A stretch of 64,000 nucleotides of DNA, taken from assembly GCF_900302475.1 (NCBI RefSeq), contig NZ_OMOQ01000001.1:1116001-1180000 (forward strand), in the 5' to 3' direction. The translations under genes and the position numbers were made by a program. The notes below the pieces were generated by a model. The model ran no database searches. It saw nothing but the letters and a program-made list of their open reading frames with translations, and had not been told where the DNA came from. Shown here in pieces: positions 24,316-33,344 of the stretch (its first letter is position 1; every line of letters starts with the position of its first letter). Source of the stretch: Defluviimonas aquaemixtae. Lineage in GTDB: Bacteria; Pseudomonadota; Alphaproteobacteria; Rhodobacterales; Rhodobacteraceae.

Positions 24316-24635
24316 TGGCCAATCCTTGGACGGGGGAGGTCGCGGTCTGGCTCGATGGCGAGCGCCACGTGGCCAAGTTGACACTTGGGGCGCTGGCGGA
24401 GCTGGAGGCGGGGCTTCGGACCGGGACGCTGATCGAGCTTGTCGAGCGGTTCGAGGCGGGCGGGTTTTCGACGCGCGACGTCTTGATGCTGATCGTCGCC
24501 GGCCTTCGGGGCGGTGGCTGGACGGGTTCGGGCGCGGACCTTCTGAAGGTCGAGGTCGGCGGCGGGCCAGTCGAGGCGGCACGGGTCGCGGCGGAATTGT
24601 TAACACGTGCCTTCACGGTGCCGGAGGCGGGGTGA
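24315..24635 (+). CDS. GTA tail assembly chaperone (g10)
   Basis: 106 residues, GTA family (Phage_TAC type): PWTGEVAVWLDGERHVAKLTLGALAELEAGLRTGTLIELVERFEAGGFSTRDVL. Together with the next gene it occupies the position of the gpG/gpGT tape-measure chaperones of siphophages, but as two overlapping genes rather than a frameshift product. Confidence 0.85.
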   Translation: MANPWTGEVAVWLDGERHVAKLTLGALAELEAGLRTGTLIELVERFEAGGFSTRDVLMLIVAGLRGGGWTGSGADLLKVEVGGGPVEAARVAAELLTRAFTVPEAG

Positions 24636-24835
24636 GCGCGGTGGATTGGCCGGGGCTAATGCGGGCGGGTCTCGGCCGGCTCGGGCTGACGCCGGATGCG
24701 TTCTGGCGGCTGACGCCGGCGGAGCTGGTCATCTTGCTGGGTGATCCGGCGGCGGTACCGCCGCTCAACCGCGCGCGGCTCGAAGAGCTTGCGCGGGCCT
24801 GGCCGGATGCGCCCATTGAGACAAGGGACAACTGA
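24632..24835 (+). CDS. GTA tail chaperone partner, rcc01693 family (g10.1)
   Basis: 67 residues, starting with GTG inside the g10 stop (GTGA). The compact helical sequence SAVDWPGLMRAGLGRLGLTPDAFWRLTPAELVILLGD matches the small GTA protein found between g10 and the tape measure gene in RcGTA. Probably the second subunit of the tape-measure chaperone. Confidence 0.83.
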   Translation: MSAVDWPGLMRAGLGRLGLTPDAFWRLTPAELVILLGDPAAVPPLNRARLEELARAWPDAPIETRDN

Positions 24836-24836
24836 T

Positions 24837-25508
24837 ATGCCGATGACGGACGGACTGGACGGGATCGAGGGGCTCGCCGCGCAGGCGGCGGCGTTGGAGA
24901 CGAGCCTCGGCGGCGCGCAGGCGATGGCGGCGGCTTTCGACGCCGAGCTTGGCCGCATGCGGGAAAGCATAATTTTCACGGGGCGCGAGGTCGGCACCCT
25001 GTCGAGGAGCATCGGCGGGGGGCTGAGGCGCGCGTTCGATGGGCTGATCTTCGACGGGATGAAACTGTCGGATGCGCTGAAGCAGGTTGCCCAGACGATG
25101 GTGAACAGCGTCTACGGCGTGGCGATGAAGCCGATTCAGGACGCGGTCGGGGGCGCCATCGCGCAGGGGATGAACGGGCTGCTGAGCGGGCTCTTTCCCT
25201 TCGAGAAGGGCGGAAGCTTTTCGCAAGGCCGCGTCATGCCCTTCGCGAGGGGCGGCATCGTGTCGTCGCCCACTATGTTCCCGATGCGAAATGGTCGCGG
25301 GCTGATGGGCGAGGCGGGGCCCGAGGCAATCATGCCGCTGGCGCGCGGCGCAGATGGCCGGCTGGGCGTTCAGGCATCGGGCGGCGGGCGTCCGGTCAGC
25401 ATCGTGATGAATGTGACGACGCCGGACGTGCAGGGCTTCGCCCGCAGCCAGAGCCAGATCGCGGCGCAGATGGCGCGCGCTCTCTCGCGCGGCGACAGGA
25501 ACAGGTGA
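24837..25508 (+). CDS. GTA tape measure protein (g11)
   Basis: 223 residues, very short for a tape measure protein, in keeping with the short GTA tail. It has helical stretches (GIEGLAAQAAALETSLGGAQAMAAAFDAELGRMRESI), the conserved KLSDALKQVAQTMVNSVYGVAMKPIQDAVGGAIAQGMNGL, and the Gly-rich end ARGGIVSSPTMFPMRNGRGLMGEAGPEAIMPLARGADGRLGV typical of phage tape measures. GGGA precedes the ATG at 24837. Confidence 0.88.
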   Translation: MPMTDGLDGIEGLAAQAAALETSLGGAQAMAAAFDAELGRMRESIIFTGREVGTLSRSIGGGLRRAFDGLIFDGMKLSDALKQVAQTMVNSVYGVAMKPIQDAVGGAIAQGMNGLLSGLFPFEKGGSFSQGRVMPFARGGIVSSPTMFPMRNGRGLMGEAGPEAIMPLARGADGRLGVQASGGGRPVSIVMNVTTPDVQGFARSQSQIAAQMARALSRGDRNR

Positions 25509-25518
25509 GGAGGGCGAC

Positions 25519-26151
25519 ATGGCGTTTCACGAGGTGCGGTTTCCGGCCAATCTGAGCTTCGGCTCGGTCGGCGGACCGGAGCGGCGGACGGAGATCGTCG
25601 CGCTGACCAACGGCTACGAGGAGCGGAACACGCCCTGGGCGCAATCGCGCAGGCGCTACGACGCGGGCGTGAGCCTGCGCAGTCTCGACGATATCGGCGA
25701 GCTGATTGCGTTCTTCGAGGCGCGGCAGGGACAGCTCAATGCGTTTCGCTGGAAGGACTGGTCGGACTTCAAGTCTTGCCGGGCCTCGGCGGAGGTGCGC
25801 TTCGACGACCAGCTGATCGGGATCGGCGATGGCAGCACGACCGATTATCAGCTGATCAAGACCTATGCGTCGGGGGCCGAGTCGCAGGTTCGGGTGATCG
25901 CCAAACCCGTCGCCGGCACCGTGCGCATCGGGCTGCAGGGCGACGAGTTGCAGGACGGCGTGCACTATTCGGTGGACGCGGCGACCGGCGTCGTGACCTT
26001 CGCGAGTCCGCCCGCCGTCGATGAGCGGATCACAGCGGGTTGCGAATTCGATGTCCCGGTGCGGTTCGACACCGACAGGATTCAGGTATCGGTCGCTTCG
26101 TTTCAGGCAGGCGACGTGCCGCAAGTTCCCGTCGTCGAGGTGCGCCTGTGA
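25519..26151 (+). CDS. GTA distal tail protein, DUF2460 (g12)
   Basis: 210 residues; the DUF2460 family of GTA and lambda-like baseplates: MAFHEVRFPANLSFGSVGGPERRTEIVALTNGYEERNTPWAQSRRRYDAG, then FFEARQGQLNAFRWKDWSDFKSC. It probably forms the ring between the tail tube and the baseplate hub. Overlaps g13 by 4 bases (GTGA). Confidence 0.9.
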   Translation: MAFHEVRFPANLSFGSVGGPERRTEIVALTNGYEERNTPWAQSRRRYDAGVSLRSLDDIGELIAFFEARQGQLNAFRWKDWSDFKSCRASAEVRFDDQLIGIGDGSTTDYQLIKTYASGAESQVRVIAKPVAGTVRIGLQGDELQDGVHYSVDAATGVVTFASPPAVDERITAGCEFDVPVRFDTDRIQVSVASFQAGDVPQVPVVEVRL

Positions 26152-27041
26152 CTAGCTATCCGCAGACGATGAAGGACCATCTGGCCAGCGGGGCGACGAC
26201 GGTGGCGCGCGCGTTCGCCGTGTCGCGCAAGGATGGTAAGGTCTTTGGCTTCACGGATCACGACCGCGACATTGCGTTCGACGGCATCGCGTTTCGCGCC
26301 GATTCCGGTCTGACTGCGAAGGCGATTCAGCAGGCGACGGGCCTGTCGGTCGACAACAGTGAAGCCTTCGGCGCGCTACGTTCCGACGCGATCACCGAGG
26401 AGGATATTCTTGCCGGCCGCTATGATGGCGCCGAGGTGACAGGCTGGCTGGTTAACTGGGCCGATGTCTCGGTCCGGGTGCTTCAATTCAGGGGCACGCT
26501 CGGCGAGATCGTGCGGTCGGGTGGGGCGTTCAATGCCGAGTTGCGTGGTCTTGCCGAGGGGCTCAACCAGCCGCAGGGGCAGATCTATCACGCGCGCTGT
26601 TCAGCGGTGCTTGGGGATGGACGTTGTCGGTTCGATCTCGATCAGCCTGGCTATTCCGAGGCGCGGCCTGTCGAGACGGCCGAAAACGCGCACGTGTTCG
26701 GTTTCGCGTCGTTCGCTGGCTATGAGGATCGATGGTTCGAGAAGGGTCGGCTCCGAGTGCTGACCGGCAGCGCCGCGGGGCTTATTGGAGCGATCAAGAA
26801 TGATCGGCTTGTTGCGGGAGATGCGCGTGAGGTGGAACTGTGGCAGGCGCTTGGCATCGCGCCCGCGCCGGGCGACATGGTTCGGATAGAGGCGGGCTGC
26901 GACAAGCGGGCCGAGACCTGTCGGCTGAAGTTCGCAAACTTCGATAACTTCCGGGGTTTTCCTGAAATTCCGGGCGAGGACTGGCTCATGTCCTATCCGC
27001 TCAGCGCGGGCGTCAACGATGGCGGGAGCCGGCGCGGATGA
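26148..27041 (+). CDS. GTA baseplate hub protein, DUF2163 (g13)
   Basis: 297 residues, starting with GTG in the g12 stop. DUF2163/phage BR0599 pattern: TTVARAFAVSRKDGKVFGFTDHDRDIAFDGIAFRADSGLTAKAIQ and a cysteine-containing C-terminal part (CDKRAETCRLKFANFDNFRGFPEIPGEDW). In RcGTA the hub protein has been described as binding an iron-sulfur cluster through conserved cysteines; several cysteines are present here (CSAVLGDGRC; C..ETC). Overlaps g14 by 4 bases. Confidence 0.9.
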   Translation: MTSYPQTMKDHLASGATTVARAFAVSRKDGKVFGFTDHDRDIAFDGIAFRADSGLTAKAIQQATGLSVDNSEAFGALRSDAITEEDILAGRYDGAEVTGWLVNWADVSVRVLQFRGTLGEIVRSGGAFNAELRGLAEGLNQPQGQIYHARCSAVLGDGRCRFDLDQPGYSEARPVETAENAHVFGFASFAGYEDRWFEKGRLRVLTGSAAGLIGAIKNDRLVAGDAREVELWQALGIAPAPGDMVRIEAGCDKRAETCRLKFANFDNFRGFPEIPGEDWLMSYPLSAGVNDGGSRRG

Positions 27042-27475
27042 GCGCGGCGGGTCCGCGCGCGGTCAAGATCGCGCGAAGTTGGATCGGGACGCCGTATCGC
27101 CATCAAGCATCCTCCCAGGGCGCGGGTGCGGATTGCTTAGGCCTGTTGCGGGGTGTTTGGCGCGGTCTTTACGGGGCCGAGCCGGAGGCGGTTCCGGCCT
27201 ACACTCGAGACTGGTCCGAGCCCGAAGGGACGGAACGACTATGGGCGGCGGCTACTCGGCATCTGCGGGAGTGCGACCCTGAGGATTCTCCCCACGCAGG
27301 AGAGGTGCTTCTGTTCCGCATGCGGGCGGGGTCGGTCGCCAAGCATCTAGGACTAGTGGGCGAAACCGGCAGCCGGGCCACGTTCATTCACGCCTATTCC
27401 GGGCACGGAGTGGTCGAGAGCCCGTTCTCTGCCCCGTGGCAACGCCGCGTCGTGGCGCGGTTCGAATTTCCCTGA
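27038..27475 (+). CDS. GTA NlpC/P60-family cell wall peptidase (g14)
   Basis: 145 residues. Catalytic Cys33 lies in GADCLGLLRGVW and the histidine in AKHLGLV (His103), with a second His118 in FIHAYSGHGVVE. It cleaves peptidoglycan cross-bridges, probably to let the tail pass the wall of the recipient. It is coupled to g13 (ATGA) and followed 12 bases later by g15. Confidence 0.92.
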   Translation: MSAAGPRAVKIARSWIGTPYRHQASSQGAGADCLGLLRGVWRGLYGAEPEAVPAYTRDWSEPEGTERLWAAATRHLRECDPEDSPHAGEVLLFRMRAGSVAKHLGLVGETGSRATFIHAYSGHGVVESPFSAPWQRRVVARFEFP

Positions 27476-27487
27476 AGGAGGGTCGAC

Positions 27488-30400
27488 ATGGCCACCATTT
27501 TGCTTTCAGCCGCCGGGGCTGCGGCTGGAGCCGGTTTCGGAGGCTCTGTCCTGGGCTTGTCGGGAGCGATGATCGGGCGCGCTATCGGTGCGACGCTTGG
27601 TCGGGCGATCGATCAGCGGCTGCTGGGGTCGGGTGCGCGCGCGGTCGAGACCGGGCGCGTGGATCGATTCCGTCTCACTGGTGCGAGCGAAGGTGCGCCC
27701 GTCGGCCTCGTCTGGGGCCGGATGCGAGTGGCGGGTCAGGTGATCTGGGCGTCGCGCTTTCTGGAGACGACGAGCACGTCGGGCGGCGGCGGCAAGGGTG
27801 CGCCGGCCACGCCGCGGGTGACGGAGTATTCCTATTCGGTGAGCCTTGCGGTCGCGCTCTGCGAGGGCGAGATCACGCGGGTCGGGCGGATCTGGGCGGA
27901 CGGCGTCGAGATCTCACGCGATGACGTGACGATGCGCATCTATGCCGGGTCCGAAGACCAGCTTCCCGATCCGAAGATGGAAGCCGTCGAAGGCGCAGGG
28001 CAGGTGCCCGCCTATCGCGGCGTGGCATACGTTGTGTTCGAGGATCTGGACCTCGGCCAGTTCGGTAACCGGGTACCGCAGTTCAACTTCGAAGTCGCGC
28101 GGCCAGCGCAGGGCACCGGGATCGACGAGGTGACCGACCTTACGCGTGGGATCAGTGGCGTCGCGCTGATACCGGGGACGGGGGAATACTCGCTTGCCAC
28201 GACGCCAGTGCACTACGCGCATGGCATCGGGCAGAACGTATCGGCGAACATCCACACACCGGGAGGTAAGACTGATCTGGCGGTGTCGCTTGAGACCCTC
28301 GCCGAGGAACTGCCAGGCTGCGGCTCGGTCTCGCTTGTCGTGTCGTGGTTTGGGGATGACCTGCGGTGTGGCCAATGTTCGGTGAAGCCGAAGGTCGAGG
28401 ATACCGGCTTCGACGGTGTCGGCATGCCGTGGCGGTCAGGCGGGATCGCGCGCGCCGAGGCGGAAGAGGTCATACGGGATGCCGGTCGGCCGATCTATGG
28501 CGGTACCCCGGCGGATCGCGCGGTCGTGGAGGCGATCGCAGCCATAAAAGCCGAGGGAAAAAAGGTCGTCTTCTATCCGTTCATTCTGATGGAGCAACTT
28601 GCAGGAAATGGCCTTTCCGATCCATGGACCGGCGCGGCAGATCAGCCTGTCCTGCCGTGGCGTGGTCGCATTACGCTTTCGACCGCGCCGGGTCAGGCGG
28701 GAACGCCCGACCGGACGGCCGCCGCTGAAGCGGAAGTAGCCGCGTTCTTCGGGACCGTGCAACCGTCGTACTTTTCGGCCAGCGGGACGTCGATCAGCTA
28801 TTCCGGGCCTGCGGAGTGGTCCTATCGCCGCTTCGTGCTGCACTACGCCCATCTCTGTGCCGCGGCGGGCGGGGTCGATGCGTTCTGCATCGGTTCGGAG
28901 ATGCGCGGGCTAACGCAGATCCGGGGGGCAGGCGATGTCTTTCCGGCGGTTGCAGAGCTGCGGGCGCTGGCGGCTGAGGTTAGGGCCGTCCTCGGCCCCG
29001 GCACCAAGATCAGTTACGCCGCCGACTGGTCGGAGTATTTCGGCTATCAGGAGGGAACGGGCAATCTTTACTACCACCTCGACCCGCTTTGGGCCGATCC
29101 GAACATCGATTTCATCGGCATCGACAATTACATGCCCTTGTCCGATTGGCGCGACGAGGAGGACCATGTCGATGCCGATTGGGGATCGATCTACAATCTC
29201 GACTATCTGAAGGCGAACATCGCAGGTGGCGAGGGTTACGACTGGTATTACGAAAGCCAGACACATCGCGATGCCCAGATCCGCACGCCGATCATTGATG
29301 GTGCCTATGGCGATGACTGGATCTGGCGCTACAAGGACATTCGGTCTTGGTGGGAAAACGCCCACATCGACCGTGTGGGCGGTGCAATGGGTGCGCAGAG
29401 CCCGTGGGTGCCGCAATCGAAGCCGATCTGGTTTACTGAGTTCGGTTGCGCGGCGATCGACAAGGGTTCGAACGAGCCAAACAAGTTCCTTGACCCCAAG
29501 TCCTCGGAATCGGTCCTTCCGAACTACTCCGACGGCCGGCGCGATGACTTGATCCAGATGCAGTACCTGCGCGCCATGATCGATTTCTGGCGCGATCCGG
29601 CGAACAACCCGGTTTCCTCCGAATACGGCGCGCCGATGATTGATATGGACCGCGCCCACGTCTGGGCGTGGGACGCGCGGCCATTCCCACAGTTCCCCGC
29701 AAATGTCGATGTCTGGGCGGACGGAGACAATTACCCTCGCGGCCACTGGATCACGGGGCGCGTATCGGCGCAGCCGTTGTCGAGCGTCGTGGCCGAAATC
29801 TGCGCACGCTCAAGTGTCGATGCCGTCGACGTTGGCGGGCTCTACGGTCTCGTTCGTGGCTACAGCGTCGCCGACATTGCGACCGGGCGTTCGGCATTGC
29901 AGCCGCTGATGCTCGGCTATGGGTTCGAGGCGGTCGAGCGAGACGGGGTGTTACGCTTCGCGATGCGCGACGGGCTGGTTGATGCCACGCTGGGGAGTAG
30001 TGACTTTGCGGTTGGTGAGGAAACCGGCGGCTGGGTGGAGACCCAGCGCGCGACTGAGGCGGAGGTCGCTGGCCGCGTTCGGCTAAATTATGTCGAAGCG
30101 GAGGGTGACTACGAAGCGCGCGCATCGGAAGCGGTCTTTCCTGATGAAGTGACGAGTGGTGTGGCGCAGTCTGAGCTCGCCTTGGCTCTCACACGGTCGG
30201 AGGGGCAGCGGATCGTCGAGCGTTGGCTTGCAGAGGCGCGGGTGGCGCGCGATGGCGCGCGCTTCGCCTTGCCGCCGTCCCTGGGCCATCTGGGCGCGGG
30301 CGACGTGGTCGACCTCGGCGGTGCCGGGCGCTACCGGATCGATCAAGTCGAGCATGCGGGCGCGATCGCCATGGAGGCGGTCAGAGTCGAGCCGACGGTG

Positions 30401-31393
30401 TACGAGCCCTCCGACGAGGCGGAGGAACGTGTCACGCCGCGCAGTTTCGCCGCGCCTGTGCCGGTGTTCCCGCTGTTTCTCGATCTGCCGCTGATGACCG
30501 GACGGGAGGTCCCGCATCAGCCGCATTTGGCTGTGACTGCGACGCCCTGGCCGGGATCTGCGGCTGTCTATTCTTCTGACAGTGACGCGGGATACGAGTT
30601 GAACCGGGTGATCGCCACGCGTTCGGTGATTGGGCGGACTCAGAGCGCTCTCGGTGTCGCGGTGCCAGGACTGTGGGACAGGGGGGGCGCGCTTCGGGTC
30701 AAGGTCTCGGGCGGTGCCCTGATTTCCGTCGGGCCCGACCAGCTGTTGAACGGCGCCAACTTGATGGCGATCGGCGACGGCTCCTCTGACCGTTGGGAGC
30801 TTTTCCAGTTCGCGAATGCCACTCTGGTCGCATCTGGGACGTACGATCTAACACTGCGGCTGCGCGGTCAGGCAGGTACCGAGTCAGTCGCACCATCAGG
30901 GTGGCCAGTCGGTAGCTACGTTGTCCTAATGAACGGCGCACCCAAGCAGATCGACCTTCCTGCGGCCGCGCGCGACCTCGCGCGTCACTACAGAATCGGG
31001 CCGTCGCGGCGCGGCTACGATGACCCATCCTTTGTGCACCGGGTGGAGGCGTTTGTCGGGACCGGGCTTCGGCCGTTGTCGCCCGCTCATCTGCGGGCGC
31101 AACGAAGCGCGGCGGGTGATCTCGTGCTGAGTTGGATCCGCCGTACGCGGATTGACGGCGACAGCTGGTCAGGGGTCGAGGTACCGCTGGGCGAAACGAG
31201 CGAGGCCTATGCGCTGCGTGTCGTCGAGGGCGGACTTGTGAAGCGCGAGCTGACGCTTGGGCAGTCCAGCTGGACGTATCCCGCCGGAATGCAGGCAGCC
31301 GACGGCATTACCGAGCCGTTCGAAATTCATGTGGCGCAGCTGTCCGATGTCTTCGGGCCGGGCCCTTTCAGAAGGATCGCGATCGATGTCTAG
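27488..31393 (+). CDS. GTA multidomain baseplate protein, 'megatron' (g15)
   Basis: 1,301 residues, the largest protein of the cluster. The N-terminus has a hydrophobic glycine/alanine stretch (residues ~5-40) as in tail-tip proteins. The central part (roughly 300-730) is the GTA TIM-barrel-like domain, with glycoside-hydrolase-like motifs such as FIGIDNYMPLSDWRDE and KPIWFTEFGCAAIDKGSNEPNKFLDPKSSES. Then come phage tail domains (FEAVERDGVLRFAMRDG...) and a C-terminal beta-rich part (LGQSSWTYPAGMQAADG). It forms the central tail tip that meets the cell surface. The stop overlaps the next gene by 8 bases. Confidence 0.94.
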   Translation: MATILLSAAGAAAGAGFGGSVLGLSGAMIGRAIGATLGRAIDQRLLGSGARAVETGRVDRFRLTGASEGAPVGLVWGRMRVAGQVIWASRFLETTSTSGGGGKGAPATPRVTEYSYSVSLAVALCEGEITRVGRIWADGVEISRDDVTMRIYAGSEDQLPDPKMEAVEGAGQVPAYRGVAYVVFEDLDLGQFGNRVPQFNFEVARPAQGTGIDEVTDLTRGISGVALIPGTGEYSLATTPVHYAHGIGQNVSANIHTPGGKTDLAVSLETLAEELPGCGSVSLVVSWFGDDLRCGQCSVKPKVEDTGFDGVGMPWRSGGIARAEAEEVIRDAGRPIYGGTPADRAVVEAIAAIKAEGKKVVFYPFILMEQLAGNGLSDPWTGAADQPVLPWRGRITLSTAPGQAGTPDRTAAAEAEVAAFFGTVQPSYFSASGTSISYSGPAEWSYRRFVLHYAHLCAAAGGVDAFCIGSEMRGLTQIRGAGDVFPAVAELRALAAEVRAVLGPGTKISYAADWSEYFGYQEGTGNLYYHLDPLWADPNIDFIGIDNYMPLSDWRDEEDHVDADWGSIYNLDYLKANIAGGEGYDWYYESQTHRDAQIRTPIIDGAYGDDWIWRYKDIRSWWENAHIDRVGGAMGAQSPWVPQSKPIWFTEFGCAAIDKGSNEPNKFLDPKSSESVLPNYSDGRRDDLIQMQYLRAMIDFWRDPANNPVSSEYGAPMIDMDRAHVWAWDARPFPQFPANVDVWADGDNYPRGHWITGRVSAQPLSSVVAEICARSSVDAVDVGGLYGLVRGYSVADIATGRSALQPLMLGYGFEAVERDGVLRFAMRDGLVDATLGSSDFAVGEETGGWVETQRATEAEVAGRVRLNYVEAEGDYEARASEAVFPDEVTSGVAQSELALALTRSEGQRIVERWLAEARVARDGARFALPPSLGHLGAGDVVDLGGAGRYRIDQVEHAGAIAMEAVRVEPTVYEPSDEAEERVTPRSFAAPVPVFPLFLDLPLMTGREVPHQPHLAVTATPWPGSAAVYSSDSDAGYELNRVIATRSVIGRTQSALGVAVPGLWDRGGALRVKVSGGALISVGPDQLLNGANLMAIGDGSSDRWELFQFANATLVASGTYDLTLRLRGQAGTESVAPSGWPVGSYVVLMNGAPKQIDLPAAARDLARHYRIGPSRRGYDDPSFVHRVEAFVGTGLRPLSPAHLRAQRSAAGDLVLSWIRRTRIDGDSWSGVEVPLGETSEAYALRVVEGGLVKRELTLGQSSWTYPAGMQAADGITEPFEIHVAQLSDVFGPGPFRRIAIDV

Positions 31394-32096
31394 TACCAAC
31401 CAACTCGGCCTGCCGCTCGTTCAGCCGGCGCAGGCACAAAAGCACGTCACCGTGAATGAGGCGATGGCCCGACTCGATGGACTAGTCATGCTCTCGCTAG
31501 CGTCGCGAAGCGTTGCGTTGCCGCCGGCTGCTATCGCCGATGGTGCGTGCTACGGGGTGCCGTCCGGTGCGGTGAACGAGTGGTCAGGACACGATGGACG
31601 GATCGCCATCGGAGCGAATGGCGGATGGGATTTCGCGGATCCCAAGCGCGGCTGGCGCGCGACGATCCTCGATGAGGGTGTCCAGGCGCTGCATGATGGC
31701 AGCGACTGGCGTGCGGGGATGGTGACGTTGTCGCCCAGCAACGCCGGGCTGGCTTTCGGAGTCGCCGAGACCGACCATTCGATTTCGGCGGGAACCGTGT
31801 CGCTTACCACTGCGATCATCCCCGCAAATTCGGTCGTTATCGGCGCGACCGCGCGTGTCGTCACGGCGATCACGGGGTCCCTTTCGAGCTGGTCGCTGGG
31901 CAACCCTGGCGCCGTTGGCCGTTATGGTTCCGGCCTTGGACTGGGCGCGGGGTCATTTGCGCGCGGCGTTCTCGCACAGCCGACGGCGTTCTATTCGCCC
32001 GAAGCCATGCAGCTTGACGCGGCGGGTGGCAACTTTGCCGGCGGATCGGTCCGCATTGCCGTCCACTTCATGCAAATTGCACTGCCGGATCAGTGA
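31386..32096 (+). CDS. DUF2793 protein, probable GTA tail/fibre accessory
   Basis: 236 residues. The N-terminus STNQLGLPLVQPAQAQKHVTVNEAMARLDGLVMLSLAS is the DUF2793 signature, found in tail-associated proteins of alphaproteobacterial phages and GTAs. The middle and C-terminus are beta-rich and glycine-rich (SGLGLGAGSFARGVLAQPTAFYSPEAM...), as in fibre or receptor-binding proteins. Its ATG lies 8 bases inside g15, so it belongs to the same operon. It is not one of the RcGTA g1-g15 genes and may extend the host range of the particle. Confidence 0.8.
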   Translation: MSSTNQLGLPLVQPAQAQKHVTVNEAMARLDGLVMLSLASRSVALPPAAIADGACYGVPSGAVNEWSGHDGRIAIGANGGWDFADPKRGWRATILDEGVQALHDGSDWRAGMVTLSPSNAGLAFGVAETDHSISAGTVSLTTAIIPANSVVIGATARVVTAITGSLSSWSLGNPGAVGRYGSGLGLGAGSFARGVLAQPTAFYSPEAMQLDAAGGNFAGGSVRIAVHFMQIALPDQ

Positions 32097-32099
32097 GGT

Positions 32100-32390
32100 A
32101 TGCGTCCGCTGACCCATGGTGATGTAGCCGTCGCAGCAAATGCCGTCCGGAGTTTGCCGTCTGACGCGCGCTGTGCGGAGGTGCTGCGTTTCCTCGACCG
32201 CGCACACGCGGCCGACCTGTTCCGGAAGCGGACGGGTCGCGCGCATCCGTTCTGGGGCGACGGGAGCCTGATGGGTGCGGTCCTGAAGGGCAGCCCGGTC
32301 CGGGCGGAGCCGTTTCTGTCCGATCCTGAGCACCTGTCTGCTCTCGCCGTCGTCATCGAAACGCTTCTCGACTGGAAGCATCGGAGATGA
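32100..32390 (+). CDS. Small protein of unknown function at the end of the GTA operon (96 aa)
   Basis: Starts 3 bases after the DUF2793 gene. 96 residues, helical and basic, with a conserved-looking start MRPLTHGDVAVAANAVRSLP and a central GRAHPFWGDGSLMGAV. No signal peptide or membrane segment. I do not recognise a characterised family. The tight spacing (GAGGTATG) implies co-transcription with the GTA; it could equally be a host gene captured at its edge. Confidence 0.65.
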   Translation: MRPLTHGDVAVAANAVRSLPSDARCAEVLRFLDRAHAADLFRKRTGRAHPFWGDGSLMGAVLKGSPVRAEPFLSDPEHLSALAVVIETLLDWKHRR

Positions 32391-32466
32391 TTCTCGGCTA
32401 CACCCTTCCGGTTTTCCGCGTACGCCCTATCTGATATAAGTTGATCAGCAACCGGGAGTGCGCGCG

Positions 32467-33276
32467 ATGGCCGAACGTAAACCAAATGTCACCCAGGTCG
32501 ATCCTGTCTGGTCGCACATCCGCGAGGAAGCCAAGGCCGCCGTCCGCGATGAACCGCTCTTGGGCGGATTCATCCATTCGGGACTCCTGCATCACGCCAC
32601 GTTCGAACGGGCGCTGGCGTACAGATTCTCGCTGAAGCTCGCGTCCGGCGAAATGAGCGAGCAGATCCTTCGCGAGATTGCCGATGAGGCGCATGCGGAG
32701 GATCCCGAACTGGGACAGGCGGCGCGGGCCGATGCCGTAGCGGTCTATGACCGTGACCCGGCCTGCCATCGGTTCCTCCAGCCTGTTCTTTTCTTCAAGG
32801 GCTATCAGGCCGTCCAAGCCTACCGGATTGGCCATTGGCTTTGGAAGCATGACCGTCGCGACCTTGCCTACTTCGTTCAGATGCGGGTTAGCGAAGTCTT
32901 CGGCGTCGACATTCATCCCAATGCCCGGGTCGGCAAGGGGATCATGATCGATCACGCGCACTCCATCGTTATCGGCGAAACGGCCGTGGTGGGCGACAAT
33001 GTCTCCATGCTGCATTCGGTAACGCTGGGTGGTACCGGCAAGGAGGACGGCGATCGCCATCCGAAGATCGGAAACGGCGTCCTGATCGGGGCCGGCGCGA
33101 AGATTCTCGGCAATATCAAGGTGGGCGACTGCTCGCGCATCGCAGCCGGATCGGTCGTACTACACGAGGTGCCAAAGAACACGACCGTTGCGGGCGTTCC
33201 CGCCAAGGTGATCGGCGAAGCCGGTTGCGCGCAACCGGCGCTGAACATGGATCAGTTGATCGACGACGGCATCTGA
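32467..33276 (+). CDS. cysE: Serine O-acetyltransferase
   Basis: Makes O-acetylserine, the first step of cysteine synthesis. The 269-residue product has the helical SATase N-terminal domain (VWSHIREEAKAAVRDEPLLGGFIHSGLLHHATFE) and the left-handed beta-helix of hexapeptide repeats with catalytic histidines in IMIDHAHSIVIGETAVVGDNVSMLHSVTLGGTGK; GDRHPKIGNGVLIGAGAKILGNI follows. The ATG at 32467 has GGGAG at good spacing; the GTG at 32458 is less likely. cysE next to the GTA has been noted in other Rhodobacterales. Confidence 0.95.
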   Translation: MAERKPNVTQVDPVWSHIREEAKAAVRDEPLLGGFIHSGLLHHATFERALAYRFSLKLASGEMSEQILREIADEAHAEDPELGQAARADAVAVYDRDPACHRFLQPVLFFKGYQAVQAYRIGHWLWKHDRRDLAYFVQMRVSEVFGVDIHPNARVGKGIMIDHAHSIVIGETAVVGDNVSMLHSVTLGGTGKEDGDRHPKIGNGVLIGAGAKILGNIKVGDCSRIAAGSVVLHEVPKNTTVAGVPAKVIGEAGCAQPALNMDQLIDDGI

Positions 33277-33298
33277 GGATGCCGCGTCATGACTCTTG

Positions 33299-33328
33299 AA
33301 AGGGCCGGAGCGTGCTTTCCGGCCTTTT
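33299..33328. terminator. Bidirectional terminator between cysE and pdhC
   Basis: GGCCGGA and TCCGGCC stem (7 bp) with AAAGG/CCTTTT flanks, 22 bases after the cysE stop and 17 bases before the pdhC end on the other strand. T runs occur on both strands. Confidence 0.8.
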
Positions 33329-33344
33329 CGCCGTTCGAGTTTAT

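Noticed and set aside
17321..32390. A prophage instead of a GTA
   Set aside because: No integrase, repressor, replication, holin or attachment-site repeats are present, and the gene order and sizes match RcGTA, with a cysE neighbour.
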